A stretch of 64,000 bases of DNA from Streptosporangium subroseum (GCF_900188345.1 NZ_FZOD01000028.1:1-64000), one strand, 5' to 3'. Positions 8,201-15,716 are shown, counted from the first letter of the stretch. A program made the numbers and translations. Notes: a model not told the origin generated them from the letters alone.

Positions 8201-9216
8201 AGGCCGCCCCGACGCACACCTACGCCGGCTTCGGCACCTACGAGGCGACGCTGAAGGTCACCTACGCCGACGGCGAGCAGGCCACCGGGAAGATCGCTGT
8301 CACGGTCGGCTGCGCCGCGCCCGACGCCCGGCCGACGGTGCAGCTGCTCGACGCCCTCACCGGCGTGCGCAACAAGGCGGCCGGCGGCGGCTGCACGATC
8401 AACGACCTGATCGACGACGAGCGCGACTGGAAGAACCGCAACCAGTTTGTCCAGTACCTCGACACCGTCGTGAAGCAGCTCCTCAAGGACGGTGTCATCA
8501 CCGCCCAGGAGGCGGAGGCGCTGCGCACCGCCGGTGCCAAGTCGGAGGTCGGGAGGGTGAACGGGTACCAGCCCATCTTCGACGGCACGGCGTCGTCGCT
8601 GCTGGGCTGGAGCCAGGCCCCGTCCGGGCGGTTCACCCTCCAGGCGGACGGCACGATCCGCAGCTCGGGCGGTCTGGGCATGCTGTGGTACTCCGACAAG
8701 GCGTACGCGGACTTCTCGGTCCGGCTGCAGTTCCGTGACAGCGCGCCCGACCCGTATCGCGCCAACACCGGCGTCTTCGTCCGGTTCCCGGACCCGAGGA
8801 CCCCGCTGGAGCAGCGTCCCGCCGGAAGCTGCGGCACGGTCGGCGCGGCGCGCACGTCACCCGCTTGGGTCGCGATCTTCTGTGGCCACGAGATCCAGAT
8901 CTACGACGGCGACACGGGCGAGCCGCAGAAGACGGGCTCCGTCTACAACTTCTCGCCCAACGGCCTGAACCGGGCCGGGGTGACCCCGAAGGGCCAGTGG
9001 AACGACTACGAGGTCCGGGTGGTCGGCCAGCACTACACGATCATCCGCAACGGCACGGTGATCAGCGAGTTCGACAACACGCCGGGCAAGGCGTCGTCCC
9101 GCGCCGGTGACCCGCCCACGGACCTGCGCCAGTTCATCAGCGGGTTCATCGGGCTGCAGAACCACAGCAACAACGACGTGACCGACTTCCGCAACATCCG
9201 CGTGCGCGAACTCTAG
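5212..9216 (+). CDS. Secreted ThuA / F5-8C / PQQ-type sugar dehydrogenase / PKD / DUF1080 multidomain protein
   Basis: 1334 residues from ATG 5212 (AAGGAG at 5201-5206; ATG 5209 is also possible). A signal peptide (MSSAVLVLGLATPTAVPAQA region) is followed by a ThuA-like domain (about 59-170), an F5/8-type C carbohydrate-binding domain apparently inserted within it (about 173-303), the second ThuA half (313-430), a six-bladed glucose/sorbosone-dehydrogenase-like propeller (437-950: GEPHGLTIAPNGKVFYIG, HSCCHAGGGMTFDEDGNLYV, FGPDGALYMLDYGSGF), a PKD domain (967-1032: WEWNFGDGS) and a DUF1080/3-keto-disaccharide-hydrolase-like lectin fold (1118-1334). The architecture suggests oxidation or processing of an extracellular glycan. 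Linked to a laccase upstream and a cupredoxin downstream. Cofactor and substrate are inference. Confidence 0.9.
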   Translation: MGRKGYLPPRPPAWRRVLITMSSAVLVLGLATPTAVPAQAQARLQAQAPAPAAKKPAVNVLVFSGQAAQQDDPVRAAATAIRELSKKNGFSVEEAQDPAVFTADNLARFRGVVFLSAAGVNLDESQLAAFQAYIRGGGGFVGIRDAARAQVDSAWFTELIGTRPVGALPIAEKVTEAAASAENPPNETKDKVFDGDNDTKWLARTRTGWVQGKLEKPVAVAHYALTSANDSAGRDPKDWTLQGSQNGTTWTDLDKRSGETFPQRSQSKEYKFENTTAYQYYRLNVTANGGEPLTQLAELRLFGPDSAPPPAAKEQKAVVDILDRRHPANEGLPLTLSRTDKWLSWNPNPVGKVHTIAQVEEWTYNPSMNGNGPFHPVSWCRDYDGGRSFYTGMGGTAASYTSDKQFRTHLAGAIRWATGIVRGDCQATIAANYTTERLTAPNAQGQLDQIGEPHGLTIAPNGKVFYIGKAACATGPIPAWTDPKVGLGCGTIHQWDPRTKQVKLLTTLPVMGNRGSGDELVKNEEGLVGITLDPDFAENGWIYAYWMPHASIDRDRRIGKRTVSRFDYDSRTQTIDQSSRKDLLQWDTQIHSCCHAGGGMTFDEDGNLYVGTGDSNSSGGSGGYSGNNWTQDYKGTSFQDARRTAGNTNDLNGKILRIHPEPDGTYTIPEDNLFTGEEEGGGKTRAEIWVMGVRNIARLQWDKENDWITAGWVGPDAGGPSETWGPAKYETVTVLTSAGNQGWPYCMGNKQPYRDRSNGNATQPAEWYDCDNLKNTSPRNTGLVDIPPARDNMIWYSPQGGGPVYPKRQDGSGLPTYKQGEETLTMPYLKGGGQAVMSGPTYHRSQTDTDSGVAWPEYWDDKWLIGDQSNGNNRIAVTVNPETARDAGRPAFAEDLRNIIPGGNGANQLQSWMDAKFGPDGALYMLDYGSGFFSLHANQKLVRVTYKGGPATPNPDAAVARPARQNAEPKTMTFSSAKAGGVAWEWNFGDGSAPSNEAAPTHTYAGFGTYEATLKVTYADGEQATGKIAVTVGCAAPDARPTVQLLDALTGVRNKAAGGGCTINDLIDDERDWKNRNQFVQYLDTVVKQLLKDGVITAQEAEALRTAGAKSEVGRVNGYQPIFDGTASSLLGWSQAPSGRFTLQADGTIRSSGGLGMLWYSDKAYADFSVRLQFRDSAPDPYRANTGVFVRFPDPRTPLEQRPAGSCGTVGAARTSPAWVAIFCGHEIQIYDGDTGEPQKTGSVYNFSPNGLNRAGVTPKGQWNDYEVRVVGQHYTIIRNGTVISEFDNTPGKASSRAGDPPTDLRQFISGFIGLQNHSNNDVTDFRNIRVREL

Positions 9217-9300
9217 GACGGTACACCGGCCGGGTGCCGGGCCGGGGGAGCGTTCCCCGTGCCCGGCACTCCACCCCAGCTCGGAAAGGTTCATCGACAC

Positions 9301-10935
9301 ATGCATGTCGAATCTCTCCCCTCCCTCGTGATCAAAGCCTTACGGCGGGCGTCCGGAGCGGTGACGGCGCCGCGCCTCGCCATGGTGCTGCTCGCCGTGG
9401 CGCTTCCCGCCCTCTTCCTGTCGTCGGTCCAGGCCGCCGCACAGCCCCGTACGCAGCTCACCGCCGCGCAGGCGGCGGACCAGGTGCTCACCTGGAACGC
9501 CGACAACAGCATGACCGCGTACAAGTCGACGCCGGAATCGGCGACGGCGGGTCCCGCCACCATCGTCTTCGAGAACAGCGCGGCCACCGGCAACACCACC
9601 GGCATGACGCACACGCTGACGTTCGACACCTCCACCCCCGGCTACAACCACGACGTCAGCCTCAACATCATCGCCAGCCCCTTCGACGCCGACGGCGGCC
9701 GGCACGTCGCCCAGGTGAACCTCACCCCCGGCAAGTACCGCTACCAGTGCGTGATCCCCGGTCACGGCCAGATGATCGGCGAACTCGTCGTCACCGAAGG
9801 CGGGGGCGAGGACACGACCGCACCGCAGGTCTCCGCGCAGGTGGCGGGCGACCAGAACGCGGCCGGCGACTACGTGGGCGCGGCGACGGTCACGGTCTCG
9901 GCGAGCGACACCGAGTCCGGGGTGGACACCGTGGAGTACGCGCTCGACGGCGGGGAGTTCGCGGCCTACTCGGCCCCGGTCTCGGTCAACCAGGTGGGGG
10001 CGCACACGGTGACCTTCCGGGCCACCGACAAGGCGGGCAACACCTCGCCGGTGGGCTCGGTGGCGTTCACGGTGGTGGCTCCGCAGGGGGAGGACACCAC
10101 TCCGCCCCAGGTCACCGGGGAGGTAACCGGTGACCAGGACGCGGACGGCGACTACGTGGGCGCGGCGACGGTGACGGTCACGGCGAGCGACACCGGCTCC
10201 GGGGTCGACACCGTGGAGTACTCGCTCGACGGCCAGCCGTTCGCGGCGTACACGCAGCCGCTGTCGGTCAACCAGCCCGGCGCGCACACCCTGTCGTACC
10301 GGGCCACCGACAAGGCGGGCAACACCTCGCCCGTGGGCTCGGTGGAGTTCACGGTGGCGGCCTCGCAGGAGGAGGACACCACCCCCCCGCAGGTCTCGGC
10401 GCAGCTGTCGGGCGAGCAGGACTCGGCGGGCAACTACGTCGGCTCGGCGACCGTGATGATCTCGGTGAACGACACCGAGTCGGGGGTCGCCACGGCGGAG
10501 TACTCGCTCGACGGCGGGCCCTACACCGAGTACCCGTCCCCCGTGTCGGTCAACAAGGCGGGCGCGCACACCCTGTCGTACCGGGCCACCGACAAGGCCG
10601 GGAACACCTCGCCGGTGGCGACGCTGAGGTTCACCGTGGTGGCTCCGGAGGACGACACCACGCTGCCGCAGGTGTCGGCCGCGATCACCGGCACCCAGGA
10701 CTGGGCCTGGAACTACGTCGGCTCGGCGACGGTGAAGCTGACGGCGAGCGACGTCGGCTCCGGGCTGGACACCGTGGAGTACTCGCTCGACGGCCAGCCG
10801 TTCGCGGCGTACACGAAGCCGCTGTCGGTCAACCAGCCCGGCGCGCACACCCTGTCGTACCGGGCCACCGACAAGGCCGGGAACATGTCGGTGGGCACGG
10901 CCAAGTTCATGATCGTGGAAGCCGGCGGCGAGTAA
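9301..10935 (+). CDS. Secreted cupredoxin with four OmpL47-type beta-sandwich repeats
   Basis: 544 residues from ATG 9301 (GGAAAGG upstream; a start at 9259 is also open). A hydrophobic signal segment (AMVLLAVALPALFLSSVQAA) precedes a blue-copper domain with a complete type-1 ligand set: His104 (GMTHTLTF), Cys150, His155 and Met158 in YQCVIPGHGQM. Four near-identical repeats of about 88-95 residues follow (DTTPPQVSAQ...SLDGQPFAAYTQPLSVNQ...YRATDKAGNTSPVGS), the bacterial Ig-like OmpL47 type often used as extracellular spacers. No sorting signal or transmembrane anchor is seen at the C-terminus. It lies 84 bases after the dehydrogenase gene and may be its electron acceptor. Confidence 0.88.
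   Translation: MHVESLPSLVIKALRRASGAVTAPRLAMVLLAVALPALFLSSVQAAAQPRTQLTAAQAADQVLTWNADNSMTAYKSTPESATAGPATIVFENSAATGNTTGMTHTLTFDTSTPGYNHDVSLNIIASPFDADGGRHVAQVNLTPGKYRYQCVIPGHGQMIGELVVTEGGGEDTTAPQVSAQVAGDQNAAGDYVGAATVTVSASDTESGVDTVEYALDGGEFAAYSAPVSVNQVGAHTVTFRATDKAGNTSPVGSVAFTVVAPQGEDTTPPQVTGEVTGDQDADGDYVGAATVTVTASDTGSGVDTVEYSLDGQPFAAYTQPLSVNQPGAHTLSYRATDKAGNTSPVGSVEFTVAASQEEDTTPPQVSAQLSGEQDSAGNYVGSATVMISVNDTESGVATAEYSLDGGPYTEYPSPVSVNKAGAHTLSYRATDKAGNTSPVATLRFTVVAPEDDTTLPQVSAAITGTQDWAWNYVGSATVKLTASDVGSGLDTVEYSLDGQPFAAYTKPLSVNQPGAHTLSYRATDKAGNMSVGTAKFMIVEAGGE
9817..10914 (+). repeat. Four tandem coding repeats (OmpL47 modules)
   Basis: Four in-frame units of about 270 bases begin near 9817, 10099, 10375 and 10654. 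Units 2 and 4 share long identical DNA runs (for example the segment encoding YSLDGQPFAAYT and the one encoding GAHTLSYRATDKAGN). That points to recent duplication or gene conversion among units, so unit number may vary between strains. Confidence 0.8.
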
Positions 10936-10995
10936 CGCCCGCCGCCGGGCAGGGGTGACGGCCGCCCCGAGAGGCGAGTTCGTCAGCCGGTGAAC

Positions 10996-11019
10996 GGCCT
11001 CCGTCCAAGGACGGGGGCC
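10996..11019 (+). terminator. Probable terminator hairpin after the copper cluster
   Basis: GGCCTCCGTCC (10996-11006) pairs with GGACGGGGGCC (11009-11019) with one mismatch and a tiny AA loop. No T-run follows, so it may stall or end transcription only weakly. It lies about 60 bases after the cupredoxin stop. Confidence 0.4.
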
Positions 11020-11099
11020 GCTCACGCGTCAGGCCGCCCAGAACGGCTTCGGTACTGGTGGGGTCGCCGGTGGGTTCCGAACCGCTCTTCACAACACGT

Positions 11100-11608
11100 C
11101 GCGGCCCACTCGTAGAGGGGATCGGTGACGAAGTGGCAGAACGCGCGTACCGCCTCGGAGCAGGAGCGGATGGTCGAGCGCTGCTGCACACCCTGGGCAT
11201 CTTCCCCGAAGCTGCCCCGCCCACCGTCCGCTTCTTCGCCGGCAGGGCCAAGGGGCAGAGCAGCATCGAGCAGATGATCGACCAATACCACATCGCCTGT
11301 CGGCCGATGCGGGACCTCCTGGTCGACTACCTGCGCGAGCGTCGGCTCTCGCTCGGCTGCGCCTCCATGCGGGCTCTCGCTTGGGCAAGCTGTTCTGGAA
11401 AGACCTGGAGACCCACCATCCAGGCATCGACTCGCTGCGGCTGGCACCCGACGTCGCGGCCGCCTGGAAACAGCGGATCACGATGAAGAAGACCCGCAGC
11501 ACGACGCCCACCGGCGAGGTCATCGAGGTCGAGAGGCCGCGGGCGGACCGCGGCCTCAACCACCTGGCCATCGTCCGCGCCTTCTACCTGGACCTCGCCG
11601 AATGGGCC
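11100..11608 (+). pseudogene. Large actinobacterial integrase, N-terminal remnant with a frameshift
   Basis: Two plus-strand frames join into one protein. The first gives LGIFPEAAPPTVRFFAGRAK, IEQMIDQYHIACRPMRDLL and VDYLRERRLSLGCASMRALA. Near 11380 the frame changes to GKLFWKDLETHHPGIDSL, LRLAPDVAAAWKQRI and VRAFYLDLAEWAI. This resembles the N-terminal part of long site-specific integrases common in Streptomyces and Frankia. It lacks the catalytic domain and is fused at its 3' end to the tail of the aldo/keto reductase gene on the other strand. Confidence 0.6.
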
Positions 11609-12620
11609 ATTGGGTGTTCATGCCGTTGACGACTGTGACGCTGGAGGACCGGGAGATTTCGTCGAGGTGGTTGGTGGCTTCGGGTGGCAGGTCGACGGCG
11701 AGTCCGGTGAGGTTGCCGTGGAGTTGGTCGAGGGTGCGGGGTCCGATGACGACGGAGGTGACGCCCGGCCTCTGCGACACCCACGCCAGGGCCACGGCCG
11801 TTGGGGTGGTGTCGAGTTCGGTGGCGGTCTTGACGACGTGGTCGGCGATGTCGAGGTTCGGTTCGTTGAGCAGGCCGTCGGCCCAGGCGCGGGCCATGGG
11901 CAGCGAAGAAGCCTTCAGCCGACCCATTCGGGTGTCGGCCTCGGGGGCGGCGCCTCGGCGGTAGCGGCCGGTCAACACTCCGCCACCAAGCGGAGACCAG
12001 ACCAGCGTGCCCAGGCCGTGCCGCCGGCAGGTCGGCAGGATCTCCGCTTCGATGCTGCGGGCCAGCAACGAGTATTGCGGCTGGAGGCTGATGAATGGTG
12101 TGGCGTTGGTGCGCTGCGCCGCCCATTGAGACTCCACGATCTGGGTTGCGGTGAAGTTCGAGCAGCCGAGGTAACGGACCTTGCCGGAGCGCACGAAGCC
12201 GTCCAGGGTCGCCATGGTCTCGTCGATGGGGGTGGAGTCGTCCCATTGGTGGCACTGGTAGAGGTCGATGTAGTCGGTGCCGAGCCGGCGCAGGCTGGCT
12301 TCCAGCGCCCTGGTCAGGTGGGCCCTCGATAGTCCTCTGTCGTTGGGGCCTGGTCCCTGTGGGAGGAACGCCTTGGTGGCCAGCACGACCGAGTCGCGTT
12401 TGCCCTTGATGGCCCGGCCGACGATCTGTTCGGACTGGCCGCCGGTGTAGCCGTCGGCGGTGTCGATGATGTTGCCGCCGACGTTCAGGAAGGCGTCGAC
12501 GATACGGGTCGCCTCGGTTTCGTCGCAGCTGGCCGCACCGCCGGAAGTGCCGAAGTTCATGGTCCCCAGGCATGCTCGGGAGACTGTGAGGCCCGAGCGG
12601 CCGAGCGTGGTGTACTGCAT
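11556..12620 (-). CDS. Aldo/keto reductase
   Basis: 354 residues starting MQYTTLGRSGLTVSRACLGTM, with GAAGGA upstream. The AKR catalytic tetrad is visible: Asp and Tyr in IIDTADGYTGG, Lys in VLATKAF, His in LYQCHQW; the NADPH-loop region VVIGPRTLDQL is also present. The fold is an (alpha/beta)8 barrel reducing carbonyls with NADPH. The natural C-terminus is probably near VTVVNGMN; the final ~20 residues (RRGPGRRRGRWPGG) read through into antisense integrase relic DNA, so the 3' end looks replaced. It is divergent from a TetR gene with shared operators (12667-12712), so it is likely repressed until an inducer, probably a reactive carbonyl, appears. Confidence 0.87.
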   Translation of the reverse strand: MQYTTLGRSGLTVSRACLGTMNFGTSGGAASCDETEATRIVDAFLNVGGNIIDTADGYTGGQSEQIVGRAIKGKRDSVVLATKAFLPQGPGPNDRGLSRAHLTRALEASLRRLGTDYIDLYQCHQWDDSTPIDETMATLDGFVRSGKVRYLGCSNFTATQIVESQWAAQRTNATPFISLQPQYSLLARSIEAEILPTCRRHGLGTLVWSPLGGGVLTGRYRRGAAPEADTRMGRLKASSLPMARAWADGLLNEPNLDIADHVVKTATELDTTPTAVALAWVSQRPGVTSVVIGPRTLDQLHGNLTGLAVDLPPEATNHLDEISRSSSVTVVNGMNTQWPIRRGPGRRRGRWPGG

Positions 12621-12666
12621 CGTGGTGTCCTTCGTTGGTGGGGTGGCCGGATCGACCGGCTAGGAT

Positions 12667-12720
12667 CGGAACAAGCGTTCCGGTTCAAGGAACATACGGA
12701 ACCTCTGTTCCGGTTGTCAA
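12667..12720. promoter_or_regulatory. Triple dyad operator and AKR promoter (TetR-controlled)
   Basis: Two perfect 6-4-6 palindromes, CGGAAC-AAGC-GTTCCG (12667-12682) and CGGAAC-CTCT-GTTCCG (12697-12712), are centred 30 bp apart, with a smaller dyad GTTC-AAG-GAAC (12683-12693) between them. On the minus strand TTGACA (12720-12715) and TATGTT (12696-12691) with an 18-base spacer form the AKR promoter; one palindrome fills the spacer and the other lies just downstream. Confidence 0.75.
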
Positions 12721-12738
12721 TGTGTGAGGAGGAGGACG

Positions 12739-13311
12739 ATGCTCGGCGAAGCCAGACCGTTGCGCGCCGACGCGCAACGCAACCGGGCGCGGGTTCTGGA
12801 GGCGGCCGAGGTCATCCTGGCCCGTGACGGCCTATCCGCGTCGATGCGGACCATCGCCCAACACGCCGGAGTGGGACTGGGCACGATCTACCGACATTTC
12901 CCCACCCAGGAGGCCCTCTACCAGGCCGTAATCATCGACCGCACGCAGCGGCTCATCGCCGAGGCAGAGGCGTTGTCGGCCGCAGATGATCCGGGGGCAG
13001 CGTTCTTCGAGTACTTCACCCGCATCGTGGTGAACGCGACACAAAAGAAGACCTTGGCCGACGTGCTGGCCGAGGCCGACATCGACCCCAAAGCCGGCAT
13101 GGCAGACATCAGTCGAGACATGAGAAACGCCGTCAATAAGCTACTGGTCCGTGCCCAAAAGGTTGGCGCGGTCCGACAGGACCTGCACATGCCAGAGCTA
13201 CTGGCCCTGCTGGCGGCCACCTGCATGGCCGCGGAACGCAACCAGTGGAGCCATGAGTTACGCGCCCGAACGCTGGCCATCCTTTTCGACGGGCTGCGCC
13301 CGCACCACTGA
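12739..13311 (+). CDS. TetR-family repressor divergent from the aldo/keto reductase
   Basis: 190 residues from ATG 12739, which follows GAGGAGGAGG; the GTG at 12724 lies inside that ribosome site. The N-terminus has the TetR helix-turn-helix (MRTIAQHAGVGLGTIYRHFP, about residues 35-54) after RADAQRNRARVLEAA. The C-terminal ligand domain (FFEYFTRIVVNATQKK...) resembles the TetR_C group common in actinomycetes. Its likely targets are the dyads in 12667-12712, giving control of itself and the reductase. The inducer is unknown. Confidence 0.88.
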   Translation: MLGEARPLRADAQRNRARVLEAAEVILARDGLSASMRTIAQHAGVGLGTIYRHFPTQEALYQAVIIDRTQRLIAEAEALSAADDPGAAFFEYFTRIVVNATQKKTLADVLAEADIDPKAGMADISRDMRNAVNKLLVRAQKVGAVRQDLHMPELLALLAATCMAAERNQWSHELRARTLAILFDGLRPHH

Positions 13312-13430
13312 ACGTCGTGCTCCTCGGATTCGCTCAGCGAGGCCAATGACCAGGCTCATTTGATCCACGGGTATTGACGATTGCTCAATCCGCTCGCCGG
13401 TCAATCACATCGATCCATAGCCTGGCCTGC

Positions 13431-13655
13431 ATGAGCGAGGAAAATGATCTCGTCCGACGCGGCTACAACGCACTGTCGTACGGCTATCGCAGTGACGACG
13501 CCGGCGGCAGGCGAGTATGCCCCCTGGCTTGAGGCTCTCCAATCCTGCCTGCCCACCCGGGCATCCGTTCTCGATCTCGGCTGCGGCTGCGGTATCCCCG
13601 TCGCGCGTTCACTCACCGCAGCCGGGCATGAGGTGACGGGAGTCGACATTTGCGC
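13431..13655 (+). pseudogene. Class I SAM methyltransferase fragment, frameshifted
   Basis: ATG 13431 opens a frame MSEENDLVRRGYNALSYGYR. Near 13510 the frame changes to GEYAPWLEALQSCLPTRASV, then LDLGCGCGIPVARSLTAAG and HEVTGVDI. This is the typical start and SAM-binding motif I (LDLGCGCG) of small class I methyltransferases. After GVDI the sequence no longer fits, and about two thirds of the protein is missing; the neighbouring SnoaL gene occupies the junction. Confidence 0.65.
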
Positions 13656-13757
13656 TTGTTACGGCGCGGAGGTCCTCGGTGTGGTCACCGCGGAATCGTC
13701 CTGGGGAAACCGGCGCGGTGGGCTGATCTGCCGGCGACCTTGTGAGGCAGCGGGGAC

Positions 13758-14120
13758 TCAGCGACGTGGGTCCGGGCCCTCGGTGATGCCCCAGGTCTCC
13801 GCGAGCCGGCCGTTGTCGATGCGGAAGATCTCGATGAGCATGGGCCGGATGTCGCTGCCCTGGGCTGCCATCCCCTCGACGGACGAGCGTACGGCGACCT
13901 TGTCGCCGTCGATCAGGATGTCGTCGGCGAGAACGCGCATGGCCGGGAACTGGGCGACGACCTGGCGCCAGGCCTCCTTGCCCGCTTCGAACCCGGTGGC
14001 ACCGAGCGGGTGGTTGAGGAAGTCGGGGGTGAACAGGTCGGCGGCCTGGTCGAACTGCCGGGTGTTGAAGCATTCCTGCATTCGCAGTACCAAGGCGCTG
14101 GCTTCCTCGCGTGTGGTCAT
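13758..14120 (-). CDS. SnoaL-like (NTF2-fold) ester cyclase-type protein
   Basis: 120 residues starting MTTREEASALVLRMQECFNT, with AGGAGG at good spacing. FTPDFLNHPLGATGFEAGKE, DDILIDGDKVAVRSSVEGM and MLIEIFRIDNGRLAETWGI follow the cone-shaped NTF2/SnoaL fold. The family includes polyketide cyclases, hydroxylases and many small stress proteins; no reaction can be assigned here. The gene is divergent from a TetR gene, with strong dyads between them (14173-14233), so it is the likely target of that repressor. Confidence 0.82.
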   Translation of the reverse strand: MTTREEASALVLRMQECFNTRQFDQAADLFTPDFLNHPLGATGFEAGKEAWRQVVAQFPAMRVLADDILIDGDKVAVRSSVEGMAAQGSDIRPMLIEIFRIDNGRLAETWGITEGPDPRR

Positions 14121-14172
14121 CGGAGTGACCTCCTCGTATTCGGTCGGGCCTGGTCATGGTGAGACGACGCGC

Positions 14173-14233
14173 TCATATAAGCGGGGCGTCGCCCCGCTTA
14201 TATGAAGCAGCATACGGGGCGTCGCCCCGGTTA
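14173..14233. promoter_or_regulatory. Tandem palindromic operators between SnoaL and TetR genes
   Basis: The segment 14173-14205 is a perfect dyad of two 15-base arms (arm TCATATAAGCGGGGC) around GTC. A second, shorter copy with the same CGGGGCGTCGCCCCG core lies at 14215-14229, 33 bp away centre to centre. The layout fits two TetR dimers covering the divergent promoters and the TetR start region. Confidence 0.72.
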
Positions 14234-14246
14234 AGCTAGGGGTGAG

Positions 14247-14870
14247 ATGTCCAGCCGAACGCCTAAACACCCTTCAGCCGAGCCACCGACGGCTCCCGGA
14301 AACGACCGGGAGCTACGGGCCGACGCGCGCCGCAATCGTGAGCAGGTCCTGCGGACCGCGCAGCACCTGTTCGCCTCACAAGGCCTCGGTATCTCGCTCG
14401 ACGAGATCGCCCGCCGCGCGGGTGTTGGTCCCGGCACCGTCCACCGGCACTTCCCCACCAAGGAAGCGCTGTACCTCGCCGTCTCGATCGACCAGATCAG
14501 ACAGCTGGTAACGGAGGGAGAGGCGCTCGCCGGCACCGACGATCCGGCCGCCCTGTTCACGTTGCTGTCTCGGATGATGGCCTCGGGCGCGGAGAACGCA
14601 GCGGTGAAGAGCGCACTCACGGCTGCGGAGTTCGACCTGCGCGACGCCGCTCCGGACGCCGCAGCAGACCTCACGCACCAGGTCGCACGCCTGCTCGATC
14701 GCGCCCATCGCGCCGGCGTCGTACGCCACGACGTCACCGTCGACGAGGTGATGGCAATCGTCGCCGGCGCCTTCGCCGCGATCCGCCACGCCGACGCGGA
14801 CGCCAGCCGCGAACGCTCCGCACACCTCGCCCGGATCATCCTCGACGGGCTACTACCCCAGCCCCGATAG
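14247..14870 (+). CDS. TetR-family repressor divergent from the SnoaL gene
   Basis: 207 residues from ATG 14247, after AGGGGTGAG. The helix-turn-helix reads ISLDEIARRAGVGPGTVHRH (about residues 50-69) following RADARRNREQVL. The ligand domain (LFTLLSRMMASGAENAAVKS...) is of the same group as the TetR at 12739, and the two are clearly paralogous in layout. It probably represses itself and the SnoaL gene through the CGGGGC dyads. The inducer is not known. Confidence 0.88.
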   Translation: MSSRTPKHPSAEPPTAPGNDRELRADARRNREQVLRTAQHLFASQGLGISLDEIARRAGVGPGTVHRHFPTKEALYLAVSIDQIRQLVTEGEALAGTDDPAALFTLLSRMMASGAENAAVKSALTAAEFDLRDAAPDAAADLTHQVARLLDRAHRAGVVRHDVTVDEVMAIVAGAFAAIRHADADASRERSAHLARIILDGLLPQPR

Positions 14871-14978
14871 CAAGGCCCCGAGACATCCAGTCGCCAGGTA
14901 GACCATCAGCAGGCCGAGCCGGGGCGGCGTGTTCGGCATCGGCGGGGTCGCCGTGCCGGGGCGTTGACGCATGAGAAT

Positions 14979-15716
14979 ATGTCAGCCACCATTGACTCAA
15001 TGGATGTTGAGACGAATGAACGGTTGAGGCGGGTCGCCCTGCATCACGCGCTGGCCGATCCCGCCCGGCTGGCGATCGTCGACGCCCTGCTGATCGGCGA
15101 TCTGTCGCCCGGAGAGCTGGGCGGCTTCCTCGACCTGCCGTCCAATCTGCTGGCCCACCATCTGCGGGCGTTGCAGAACGTGGGTCTCATCGCCCGCAGT
15201 CGCTCGCACGCCGATCGCCGCCGCGCTTACGTGCGGCTGATTCCCGCGGCCCTGGACGCCTTGAGGATCGCCAGAACCGTCACGGCGCCCCGGGTGTTGT
15301 TCGTGTGCACCCGCAACGCCGCCCGCTCTCCGCTGGCCGCCGCGCTGTGGGCGGCACGCAGCCAGATCCCGGTCACCTCCGCGGGAACCCATCCCGGCCC
15401 CCGCCTCAATCCGCGGGCGATCCGCATCGCCGGCCGTCACGGGCTGAGCCTGGACCCTCGGGGCACCGCCCACATCCGCGACGTGCTCAGCCCCGGCGAC
15501 CTGGTCGTCGCGGTCTGCGACACCGCCTATGAGAAACTCGGCCCCGCCTCCCAGCACGTGCACTGGTCGGTCCCCGACCCCGGCCCCGTCGACACCGACG
15601 AGATCTTCGAAGACGTCCTGGCCCAGCTCACCGAGCGCGTCGACCGGCTGGCCGCCCTAGCGGGCGTCCCCGACGCGCGACCCGAGCCCGCCACCGGCCG
15701 CCCCCGCCCGCGGTGA
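14979..15716 (+). CDS. ArsR-ArsC fusion: winged-helix regulator joined to low-molecular-weight phosphatase/arsenate reductase
   Basis: About 245 residues. The first ~95 form an ArsR winged helix (LRRVALHHALADPARLAIVD, LSPGELGGFLDLPSNLLAHH). From about residue 105 follows a thioredoxin-coupled arsenate-reductase/LMW-phosphatase domain with the P-loop VLFVCTRNAARSPLA (Cys-x5-Arg) and the acid loop HWSVPDPG. Such fusions probably sense and reduce arsenate in one chain. The start is uncertain: TTG 14964, ATG 14979 and ATG 15000 are open and none has a clear ribosome site. A small palindrome ATTGACTCAAT (14991-15001) overlaps the start region and could be an operator. No arsenite exporter is visible next to it. 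Confidence 0.82.
   Translation: MSATIDSMDVETNERLRRVALHHALADPARLAIVDALLIGDLSPGELGGFLDLPSNLLAHHLRALQNVGLIARSRSHADRRRAYVRLIPAALDALRIARTVTAPRVLFVCTRNAARSPLAAALWAARSQIPVTSAGTHPGPRLNPRAIRIAGRHGLSLDPRGTAHIRDVLSPGDLVVAVCDTAYEKLGPASQHVHWSVPDPGPVDTDEIFEDVLAQLTERVDRLAALAGVPDARPEPATGRPRPR

Noticed and set aside
9817..10914. Tandem repeats as a CRISPR-like array.
   Set aside because: The units are ~270 bases, in frame, and encode a known Ig-like repeat; there are no short spaced repeats.
9340..11025. A 561-codon minus-strand frame opposite the cupredoxin-repeat gene.
   Set aside because: Arg/Val/Gly-rich repeats simply mirror the plus-strand repeats; no known motif.
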